DNA of 52,998 bases. Origin: Krasilnikovozyma curviuscula. Taxonomy: Eukaryota; Basidiomycota; Tremellomycetes; Cystofilobasidiales; Mrakiaceae. The stretch covers positions 1 through 52,998 of the forward strand of contig MVAQ01000150.1 in NCBI GenBank assembly GCA_014825775.1, read 5' to 3'. Shown here one piece after another: positions 1 to 8,544 of the stretch (within the stretch, counting starts at the first letter, position 1; every line of letters begins with the position of its first letter). The position numbers and the translations under genes are program-made. The notes under the pieces were generated by a model. That model was not told the origin of the DNA and searched no databases. It saw only the letters and a list, made by a program, of their open reading frames with translations.

Positions 1-774
1 CTGGGACGTGGCGTAAGCTTCCTGCGACTTGGACTCGAATCCCGCAAAGCAGTATACCTTTTATATCGGTGGGACCTGCTCGCTTTGCTATTGGTCAAGC
101 TTTGATCTTGAACCTAAATAATATTATCTTTGGGTGTGGGTGTTCAGATTCAGACGCAGTGTTCAAAGAATATCGCCCCACTCCGTGAACCCATCTGAAT
201 CGTCTGTCAAGCGCACGGCCAATCGGATTCGTTACTGATTCGCCGTGGAGGCCTTGGGGTAACGTTTAATTTTTTATTTTTTTTTGGGAATGAGTTATCA
301 GAGAGCTCTGGTTATGCCATCACAGCGGGCAGCGACAGGTGCTCTCCTCATCGTCGCTCTTGAGAGCACCTATGGCTCTAAGATCTCGGCTGCTTACAAA
401 CGTCTCGTCTCACCCAATGGAAGGTCCGTCGGTAAGTGACGCCATTTCGAAAGTTCTGAGTGGCGCCGTCAGTGCTTGGTCACGACGCGACTGCCACAGA
501 ACCGGAGAATCCGTGTCGTTGTGCCAGACGCAGTCGTCGCGGGCCTTGGTCATTCTGCGCTTGCATAAGCTGAACGGAATGTCCAGAGGACAAAGAATCA
601 AGAATCAACATTCAGACGAGAATGGGGGTATAAGAAGGGAGCTGATGGCAGCTCAACATCCCCTTCCCTCACCACACCACAACATCCAATTCCTTGTGCA
701 GAGCGGCCAATCCGCCCCAGTTTATGAAAAAGCTCCTCCGCCTCTTCAAGCCTTTTTCACTCCGTAGCCAAACA
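1..774. other. 5' flank without a supported gene
   Basis: I see no supported coding exon here. The longest open frame (339-767, +) begins at GTG, not ATG, and resembles no family I know. The right end holds the leader of the epimerase gene, including a pyrimidine- and T-rich tract near 267-284 and an in-frame upstream ATG at 724. Confidence 0.5.
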
Positions 775-2251
775 ATGTCTACTCAATCGTCACCATCTGT
801 CCTTGTCCTTGGAGCTCTAGGATACATTGGAGGTAGGCCGAATCGGGTGTCGGTTGTTCGCTTTACGGTGTCTGACCTTCTTCGTCCGCTTCTGTGTATG
901 TTCTGCTCTTTCGATATCTCCAGGAACGATCGTCGAAAAGCTGGTCAAAACTCAACCATCAGGCACCATCACTGCCCTCATTAGAAACAAGGAGAAGGAG
1001 GCTCTCTTGATGGATCTCGGTGTCAACGTCGTTGTTGGTGATCTTAAGAACGTCGATCTTCTCAAAGCGCTTGTTGTGAAAAGCGACGTCGTCATCAATT
1101 GTGCTGTTCCTTTCGCTGGGGAATCTGAGGTGTTTGACACGATCATCAATGGGTTGTGAGTGGAACTTAGCGCGTCATGTCCAAATACCAACGCTGACTG
1201 TTTCTGCTTACTTTCTAGAGCGGAACACGCGTCCACGACAGGCAAGAAACCTGTTCTCATCAGCACTGCAGGATCAGGGTCTGTGATGTACGGCGCTGGA
1301 GGTGAGGCTGGCACTGAGCCGGTGTGGAGTGTGAGTCCGTGCTCTCGCCTTGCAGCTGATGCCAGTTCATCAAGTGCATCCCTCTGCACCCCTCCTCTCT
1401 GGCGAGACTGACCGTTGCACCCCTCGCGCACCTCTTGATATCGCAGGACGACGATTGTGCGAGATGGGAAGCTCTTCCGGAATCTGCTTTCTTCCACAGA
1501 AATAATAAGAGGTGAGGAGACGTCGGAGGGCGCCCCAAGGATATGCTGCTGAATGCCGCCTGTTTGTACTGTCGCAGCGTCGCCAGAGCTGCGGTCTCTG
1601 GAGACATCTCAGCTTACATCTTGATGAGTCCCACCGTCTACGGACAAGGAACTGGTCCAGGAAACAGTGAGTGCTGTGTTTGGGTTGACAGTTGCGCGGG
1701 GGAGGAGCCGGTGCTGAAGTGCTTGTGTTTGCGGTCGCGCACAGAACTCTCGCTGCAGCTTCCAGCTTACGTCAGGTATGCCAAGAGAACTGGACAGGCT
1801 GCTTATATTGGGAAGGGAGAGAACACATGGGGTAGTGTGAGTCGCCGTCCTTCGCATCATCTCTGGCAGCTGAGCGACTGATGCGTTTGTCCTTTCTCAG
1901 GTCCACGTCGAGGATCTTGCCAGACTATACATCCAAGTGTTTCAATACGCCCTTGCACACCCTGCGGAAACGACCGCGTCTCCCGAATCACACGGATGGG
2001 ACAACCTGATCTACGCCGGGGTCGATACCTTCACCTGGGGTCCTGTCATTACCCTCGTTGGCGATCTCCTGTATGCCAGAGGTGATATCAAAGTACCCGG
2101 AGCGAAGTCTATTGGGGATTCGGAAGGAGACATGTTCATGTTTGGAACCAACTCGTACCTGACCACCAGCACCAAGACGAAGAAGTTTGGATGGTCACCG
2201 ACGGAGAAGAACCTGGTCGATTCAATCAAGGATGCTCTTGCGCCGAAGTAG
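775..2251 (+). CDS. NAD(P)-binding epimerase/NmrA-like atypical SDR
   Basis: Predicted NAD(P)-dependent epimerase/dehydratase-like protein with a Rossmann fold; the substrate is unknown. The first exon encodes the dinucleotide-binding glycine motif GALGYIGG directly after VLVL. Later exons encode VVVGDLKN, VVINCAVPF, the motif SPTVYGQGTG and VHVEDLARLY, an order typical of extended or atypical short-chain dehydrogenases. I read at least six exons. The first two join at 832/924 (GTAGGC donor, CAG acceptor) and the next at 1155. The last exon runs to TAA at 2251 and ends SIKDALAPK. The start at 775 has A at -3. An in-frame ATG 17 codons upstream (724) would add a Lys/Arg-rich, acid-free leader. 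Family assignment is firm, exact function is not. Confidence 0.8.
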
Positions 2252-2377
2252 TCTCGATCACTAGAGGGTTCTCAGGCAGCTCCTTGACGATACGATCGTT
2301 AGATAATAGACACATCTTCATCCATCACAAGACGTCGAAAGTACACGCCACTCCAGCTCTCTAGAAATTGCGCTCTC

Positions 2378-2993
2378 TTAAGAATTTTTGACACTTTCGA
2401 TGGTAGCCTTTTAGTAACAGTAACAGAAACAGATTGGGTATCCGTCAGCTAATTTGCTCTCTTGACGTAGGAAGCAAATCTCGGTGCTGACCATTATTTC
2501 TGCAGGTGTCGCAGAGTCGACCCTTTTAACCACCTCACCCTTCTGGAAGACGATGACTGTGGGGACGTCTTTAATTTCACTAAGTAGGACGACAGTTCGT
2601 TGATCGTGAAACGATTTCGTCATTAACGAGTTATCGTTGGGAATGACAATGACACACGGTCAGCACGGATGATGGCCTCGCGTGTGAAAACAACAATGAC
2701 GGAAAGAATCTAACGTACACCACCTCAGCAACTCGTTCGTGTTCACAAATATCGGCCTTGTAGAAGTCAAGCTCATTGTACTGGTCAGCCAATTTATCAA
2801 AGAGAGGGCCAATCATTCTGCTGTTGAGAAAAAAGCACGCGCCTCGGTAAACTGCACTGTATCGTACCCAAAGGAAAAGAACAGGATGGACATACCATGG
2901 TCCACTGCTGGGGGCCCAAAAGTAGATGATGACAGGCTGCTCACTCTGAACGATCGTCTGGAACTCGTCGTAAGTGGAAAAATTTTCAGCCAT
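2378..2993 (-). CDS. thioredoxin-like protein with SGPC active site
   Basis: A 105-residue thioredoxin-fold protein that is a tandem paralog of the thioredoxin at 4215-4878. Four exons. The first ends inside the last active-site codon (TG|C), so splicing gives WAPSSGPC where the neighbour has WATWCGPC. The nucleophilic Cys is Ser30, the preceding Trp is Ser29 and the resolving Cys33 is kept. The buried catalytic Asp is also lost (IIYFWA against IIDFWA). The cis-Pro loop is present (DVPT), as is the phenylalanine-rich core strand (VIVFQKGE). All three introns have the same position and phase as in the neighbour. The last exon is short (2378-2407) and ends ESVKNS. Ordinary disulfide reduction is unlikely; a chaperone, scaffold or monothiol role is inference. 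The third donor (GTCAGC) is weak, and reading through it would end at 2411 instead. Confidence 0.82.
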
Positions 2994-3572
2994 TGCTCTG
3001 ACCGGAACTAAAGAATGGTATGTAAGATGAATCCATCTCTAATCTTAAATCGCAATCGCAACAAAGTTCATGAGAGTAGTGGCAAGTGAGATAAAACTGC
3101 GTCATTCTGAACCGTGCGCATTGTACCACCTCGAGCTACTGTACTAGTTAGTGCTAGACCAAGCAATGCTATTCGTCTAGACATTCTCCCGCGGTAGTGG
3201 CTGATGCTAGTACTAAGCTCATGATGTATTTATTGGGTTATAGGGTCCGTCTAGTGGACAGTGTAACGGACGAGACGTTGCCTTCTCGGCTGAAGGAAGA
3301 TAGCCTCCCAATAGCCTAAAACTGCTCGATTTTGTAGCTAGAGGAGATAGGCAACACGTCAGAGCCATGATTTGCGTTCCCAGGTTTGTAGGCGCGTTAG
3401 GATCTATTCAATCTCGGCCGTCTCTTAGAGGCAGTCCAAGATGGCTTGATCTGCTGCGATGCTGTCTAGGACCCAACTGTGTGACGAGGTTGCTGATGGG
3501 AGATTTCCGCTGGTAAGATGCATAAGATTACATTTGAACATATCTACTGTCACATCATCATCCCTTAAATAT
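2994..3572. other. intergenic region upstream of the SGPC thioredoxin-like gene
   Basis: This stretch lies between the start of the thioredoxin-like gene and the end of the Rdx exon, both on the minus strand. It should hold the former's promoter and the latter's 3' untranslated region. I see no open frame or RNA gene that I can support. Confidence 0.5.
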
Positions 3573-4131
3573 CTAATGAGCGCCCTTGTCGCTGTGTCCC
3601 AAGTCCAGTTTGGGTGCAATGAAATCCCTTAACCTCTGCTTCAAAACCTTCATCTCCGGAAAGCCACCTTCAACCTTTCTGTCCCAAACGAGCGTCATCC
3701 CACCTTTCTTGCTTTCAAGCTGGACCCATACGCGGAACCTCCCCCCGGTCTCTTCGCTGTTCAAAGGAATGAGCGTGATGGCTTTGATAGCAGGTGGTGG
3801 GAATGTCAGGAAGAGCTCTGTCTGGGTCCAGGTGGCTCGATGAAGCCAGCGACAGCGGTCGCAGAACTCAATCGTGACTGTGGGCAGCTGCTGAGATGTA
3901 GCGCAAGGCGGAACGAAGGTAGCTGGGTTCATGAGATCTAATTTACGCTGCTCTTCTGGAGAGACCATGATATCTTTGGAGGGTGAATGTAACGACGCTT
4001 GGCCTGTAGGTGCAGAAGATGAAGACGGCAGCGTAGAATCATCAACCGGACAGGCACCAGTGCCAGGGTCGCTCACGGATACAACAGCAATACTTTCTGT
4101 GACAGTCTCAACAGGGGTCTTCTCTTGTTCG
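3573..4131 (-). CDS. Rdx (selenoprotein W-like) domain, probable 3' exon of the thioredoxin gene
   Basis: Open frame with a Ser/Thr/Glu-rich linker followed by an Rdx-family domain related to selenoprotein W, a small thioredoxin-fold oxidoreductase. Visible motifs in order are VTIEFCDRCRW (redox CxxC, Cys in place of Sec), TWTQTELFLTF, GGRFRVWVQL, LVWDRKVEGGFPE, LKQRLRDFI and LGHSDK at the C-terminus. The frame is preceded by TTTTAG and has no in-frame ATG before codon 3968. A donor at 4218 joins it in frame to the thioredoxin, giving a predicted fusion of about 291 residues. Alternatively, translation from the ATG at 3968 (A at -3, G at +4) would give a standalone 131-residue Rdx protein. 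The domain call is strong; how it is expressed is inference. Confidence 0.85.
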
Positions 4132-4218
4132 CTAAAATTCAGAGACAAAGGGGGAGATCATATCAAAAAAGATCGTCTGGAGAGGCAACAATATAGGTCT
4201 AAAAAGAGCTATCCTTAC
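4132..4218 (-). promoter_or_regulatory. predicted retained/spliced intron containing the thioredoxin stop codon
   Basis: An 87-nt candidate intron on the minus strand, GTAAGG...TTTTAG. The thioredoxin frame ends AAG GCG TAA, and the donor begins at the third base of that GCG codon. Splicing therefore removes the TAA and joins GC to C, restoring Ala followed by EQEKTP of the Rdx frame. Retention gives thioredoxin alone; splicing gives a thioredoxin-Rdx fusion. The frame match is directly visible. Actual use needs RNA evidence. The branch-point region is not obvious. Confidence 0.6.
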
Positions 4219-4878
4219 GCCTTTCCAGCAGCCTTCTCGATAGCAGCCTAGAATCCATGAGCAGAGAGAGATTGATAGCGAATGCAGGACGAGAATAATC
4301 AAGGAACAGAGATACGAAATACATGATCCAACAGTTTGTAAGCACTCTATAGATTCGGACAAAAGCAAAGGAATACTCACCTTGAGATCAGCTGGCTTCG
4401 CACCAGTCACAGTTCCAATCTTCTCACCCTTCGAGAAGATGACGAAGGTTGGCATAGCACGGATGCCACTGCAGAAAATCCAAACCCGGTCAGCGCGGAA
4501 CATCATAGGCACAGAAAAACTGAGGTTGAGAAAGACAAGGCTCACACTTCCTGAGCGATCTGCTCTTGGTCATCAACATCAACCTTGTAGAAGTCGACCT
4601 CTGGGAACTGATCAGCGAACTTAACAAAGTGAGGACCGATCATTTTGCTGGAACAACCCGGCGAATGGGTACGAAAGAAAAATCGAACCGCAATGAAGTG
4701 TCAGCATTTACAGCGTTGCCTCAGAAAACGTATCATAGCCTCCTTAGATCGCAAGAGGATACAGAGAAAGAAGTTCTCACCAAGGTCCACACCAAGTCGC
4801 CCAGAAATCAATGATGACAGGCTTTTCAGCAGCGATGAGCGTCTTGAACTCGTCAAAAGATTCGATTGCTTTCACCAT
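4215..4878 (-). CDS. TRX1: thioredoxin
   Basis: Canonical cytosolic thioredoxin of 106 residues when read to TAA at 4215. It is a disulfide reductase normally kept reduced by thioredoxin reductase and NADPH. Four exons: the first encodes the start MVKAIESFDEF and the active site WATWCGPC, the last Cys being split TG|C across intron 1. The second carries KMIGP and FYKVDVDD. The third carries the cis-Pro loop RAMPT and the buried-strand motif FVIFSKGEK. The fourth ends AAIEKAAGKA. The catalytic Cys30/Cys33 and buried Asp24 are all present. It has no signal peptide. The intron pattern is identical to that of the SGPC paralog downstream, which points to tandem duplication. The stop codon overlaps a splice donor leading to an Rdx domain. 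Confidence 0.93.
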
Positions 4879-5375
4879 AGTTCTGATCAGATACAATGGA
4901 GGAAGAGGGTAACAGTTAGTAATGGTGTTGAGGAGAAGTTGAGCGAATGAGGAGGGATGGCGACCGCTTGGACGGGGTAAGAGGTTTGTCCCATTGAAAT
5001 GAGCTCATCGCTCTCCCCCATTCAAATCATTTTGTCTTTCCCTCTGCTTGAGAGAACAGAAACGATCACACTCACGATAAGTAAGTAGGTGTGTTTCTTT
5101 GGATGGGGATGGGGTCTGAGGTTGTTTTGATCGTCGAAAGCCAGAAAGAAGGTAAAGCTGAGCGAGCGGCGTTTTATACTGCTTGGTCGTGGCGTGACGG
5201 GATGACAAAGAAAGATTACTGTGAGATTTCTGACTGTGCGTTTTCCGTTCTTCGTCTTGCTAGAAGAATCTTATCAAAAAGAAACAAGGCGAAAGCATCT
5301 AAAAGCAGTGCGATAGCAACCGCAAAAGGCACATGGAACGACGAAGCGAGAGCAAATTGACCACAGATACATCCA
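4879..5375. other. thioredoxin promoter region
   Basis: This region lies between the thioredoxin start and the end of the ankyrin-like gene, both on the minus strand. I see only frames without homology. It should contain the thioredoxin promoter and 5' leader; I could not identify a stress-response element with confidence. Confidence 0.45.
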
Positions 5376-6825
5376 TCACCTCATCCCGTTCTCCCCATCC
5401 AAACTCTGCTCCAGTTCATCACACCTCATCCTAAAGCCCTTCTTGACCTCATTTCCCTCGCCCACGACCTCTCTCAGCACGCCGACCAATCTGCCTATCC
5501 GCCCACCAACGCGAACTCCATCGACACTCTCAAAGAAGAGCGTATACATCCTCATGTCCCTCCCGAATGCCCATAGAGGCAGGTCCTGTTGTGTTCCGTC
5601 TCCACGCCTGATGGAGCGAGGTAGTAGCGTGTGTAAGGAAAGCAGGAGCAGGTCAATCGTTGAGTTAGCAATGTACTCGTCGACCGCCGCGATGTGACCG
5701 CTCGTCGAACGCAGATCACGAGTAAGGAACTGTGTCACTTTGGACCGTGCAAGTGCCACAGGTGTTGAAGTCGGTGGGCCCAATTTGAGGGAGAGAGAGA
5801 GCTCGGGGATACAGGATGCGATGAAGGCATCGCCTTGAGACATCACGATAACCTGGACAACAATTAAGAAGGATCAGAAGGTTGACTTGGGTGAAAAGAC
5901 CTTGACGTAGATTTGAGCTTACTTGAAGATATGATGGGACCAGAGTCGTGCTATGAGACGTTGACAGTGCGAAATCGATTGCTGCTTTCAGATTCACCCC
6001 TTGAACATCAACAGCACCAGAAGCTTTTATCAGCATTTACTAACTAGGCTCTCTTTTCCCATTTGTAGAACTTACTCAATGCATTCAACAGCCCTTTTGT
6101 CTCCTTATTCCCCTCAACCGTCTCAGGGTCGATGTTGTTGACGAATCGACTGAGGGCGCCGACGAGCAGGATCGTCATCTGATCCATTTTGGGCCCACAG
6201 CGGGCCGAGTAAATGATTGGGAATGTAGATGTTGCACCTGGTGGCTTTTGGAGGAGAAGGGAGAAGTTAGAGTCTCGAATTGCCATCACTATGTTCAGGT
6301 AAGAGAGTGATGTAGTCAGTAAGTATTGCTGCGATTCGAAGCGGAGGTAGGGCATACGGGTGGTGACATCTCTTTGATCGATAGCTCTGAAAGAGATATC
6401 AACTTTGAATCAGCATCCAACTCCCGATTACAATTCTCTCCTACTCACTTGAAAACATCAAATAGCTGATACTCCTTGATTCCACCACCACCCTCACCAC
6501 CACTTTTCTTGGCTGTATTCCTTCCAGAAACCAGATCCATTATTACCGAGCTCCTCCTGCCCCTATCCGTGCCTATCGTGCTGACAGTATCCGACTTCCC
6601 TCGCGCGATCTTAAGGTCCTCCGTCATGCAGCTCTGGAGCTCCATTTTCTGCCGCTCATACTCCCACTCAGCGAGCTGTTGCGACTCCTTCTCCAGCAGG
6701 CCATAGCTCGGTAGAGGCGGCAGAAGAAGCGGGTCGGGGGGCTGAATCGACTGGCGGATTGAAGAATGGGGCTGTTTGGAGGTGGAAGGGTCAAGTAGGT
6801 AGTCAAGGTACGGGTGAGAGACCAT
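5376..6825 (-). CDS. conserved fungal protein, ankyrin-like helical repeats
   Basis: Unnamed multi-exon protein. From the N-terminus it has a Pro/Ser-rich segment (HPYLDYLLDP), then a charged helix (KESQQLAEWEYERQKMELQ), then a Gly/Lys linker. An ankyrin-like stretch follows: EYQLFDVFKAIDQRDVTT, MAIRDSNFSLLLQKP, PIIYSARCGP and MTILLVGALSRFVNNID. It ends in a long helical region (LKAAIDFALSTS, SYLQVIVMSQGDAFIAS). I inferred introns at FK|AID, TT|LMAIRD, NAL|TSG and LQ|VIV. The chosen start is the in-frame Met at 6825, but the frame stays open without an ATG to about 6969, and CTACAG/GTCAG acceptors near 6930 suggest a missing 5' exon. Function unknown; ankyrin-type protein binding is inference. 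Confidence 0.65.
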
Positions 6826-6969
6826 TAGAGGATGAGAAGAGGTCTCATTGGTTGCATAGTTCTGAGGAGAGAGTGGCTGTGGTTGAGGCAGAGCTGATAG
6901 CCGAGCAACGGGTGAGAGGATAGAGGTCTGACTGTAGTGACGATTCAGTGTCGAGCCGCCGTATTGGTT

Positions 6970-7828
6970 TTAAATCAACGAGAAAGTTGTAGATTATGAA
7001 GACGTTGAAACACTGCAATTGAAGAGGGAAAAGTAGGCTCTCTTGTAATGTTTTGAGAAGAAAGAAGAAATGGCGGTGCTGGGAAACCTGGATAGAGAAC
7101 CGGATAGAGAAACCATTCAACGTGAGCTTAAGCCTTTTCAGAGATCTATTGATAAGTGATTTGAGAAGGATAAGTACAAAAATATTACCTGACTTTGCTC
7201 TTGGCGGTCGAGATAATGTTCGCTTCTGCGATTTAAGATGCTCTTCTTGATTCGCGTTAGAGAAATTAAGATAGATTGATTTTCATGAGCGAAACGGCAA
7301 TCTCATGAGGAGCTTATGAGATTACGATACGCCCCCCTATTAGGAGACCGCGAAGTGATCATAATTCGCCATTCTTGACTACCCCCGCAGTTACGACCAC
7401 TACTTTGTAATCAAGCTTTCTCTATCTGATCCCCAACCCTCATCATCTCTTTCAAGTCCCGGAATCTCGAAAGAAATACTCTTCCTCCAATCTGTAATCT
7501 ACATCTACTGCAATGCGCTTTCACATTACGGAAGAATCCAAGCCAGTTCTGTTCGGGGGTTTCTTCCATTGGAAGATAGTGACCTCCTGGTCGGAACAGT
7601 GAGCAAGTCACATGGAAACATAGCTGATCTCAAGCAGGACTCTAGACAATCCTGCATCGTCTGGGCCTTGCCACCTCAGCTCATCGTCACGGGCATTCTC
7701 GAAATCCCTCAGGCTCGCTCCAACAGTCGCCCATTCTCAAAATCTCTCGACATCGAATCAAAACCTGCAAAAACACACTTGGTCTATAACTCCATCTTAC
7801 TACCCATTGATCCTTAATTCATCCAAGA
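6970..7828. other. intergenic region between ankyrin-like gene and metallothionein
   Basis: Divergent interval that should include the 5' end of the ankyrin-like gene (-) and the promoter of the metallothionein (+). I find no supported coding exon and no copper-response element I would defend. Confidence 0.4.
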
Positions 7829-8373
7829 ATGACTGCCTCAACTTCACCTTGCACGTACGTTCTTGTTGTCAGCTCTGCGCTCACTCCCTCTTCAATCCTG
7901 ACGTTTCCTCTCCGATTCCTCTTCCTCAGCTGTGGTACTTCCTGCTCCTGCCCTCCTGGACAGTGCACCTGCGCCAACTGTCCTGCCAAGAAGGACGAGG
8001 TGGCTTGTACGTGTGGTGAAGCCTGTGCTTGTGCTCCTGGTACTTGCAGCTGTGCTGGCTGCCCAAAGAACGCTTCTGCCTCTGGATCTACTTCGAAGGG
8101 TTGTGCGTGTGGTTCCAAGAAGGAGGAGGCAAAGGGCTGCACGTGAGACTTCCGTCCTGTTCTCTCGGGGATCTTCACCGTTACTCACCACGTCAGCTTC
8201 TTGTGGTTCACAGATGCGGCGATTCATGCTCTTGCCCACCAGGCCAGTGTACCTGCGAAGGGTGCCCTCTGAAGAAGGAGGTTGCCACGACGTGTGGTTG
8301 CGGAGATGGGAAAGCTTGCTCATGTGAGAAGGGAGAATGCACATGTGGAAAGGCAGCGTCCTGCTGTAAATGA
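7829..8373 (+). CDS. large cysteine-rich metallothionein
   Basis: Predicted metallothionein of about 132 residues containing 31 cysteines, almost all in CxC or CxxC spacing, with no aromatic residues. It probably binds Cu(I) or Zn(II) in thiolate clusters for storage and detoxification in the cytosol. Three exons: 7829-7854, 7930-8142 and 8214-8373. Both junctions fall within a CTC repeat (TGC AC|C and TGC AC|A). The protein is modular: CSCPPGQCTCANC in exon 2 is repeated as CSCPPGQCTCEGC at the start of exon 3, with a related CACAPGTCSCAGC between, separated by Lys/Glu and Ser/Gly spacers. It ends GKAASCCK. This long multi-module form resembles the large copper metallothioneins known from Cryptococcus. 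Confidence 0.92.
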
Positions 8374-8544
8374 ATGAAATCGAGCGTCGATGTTGTCTAT
8401 AGCCCTCTTTGAAAATAAAAACAAAAATATGTACGAATTTTGTTTTCTTTCAATCGTTTCTAGTCGCCGCCCACTCTGTCGGATGAAAGCGAGCAGCGAC
8501 TTTCCTTTCTCTCGTCCACAACTCTGTTCTCTAGCAACCAAAAA

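Noticed and set aside
339..767. 142-codon plus-strand open frame
   Set aside because: It starts at GTG, has no recognisable motif, and overlaps the epimerase leader.
2881..2993. Thioredoxin-like active site reading SGPW (both cysteines lost)
   Set aside because: That comes from reading through the first intron. The GTATGT donor splits the codon TG|C, so the spliced site is SGPC, matching the intron position of the neighbouring thioredoxin.
3573..4131. A true selenoprotein using UGA as selenocysteine
   Set aside because: The redox motif is CDRC with two ordinary Cys codons; no in-frame UGA and no visible SECIS-like structure.
4146..4148. Start of the Rdx protein at 4148
   Set aside because: The codon there is TTG, not ATG; the preceding bases fit a splice acceptor instead.
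7892..8344. Long antisense and alternative frames over the metallothionein
   Set aside because: They mirror the Cys-codon repeats of the real gene and are Arg/Thr/Ser-rich shadows.
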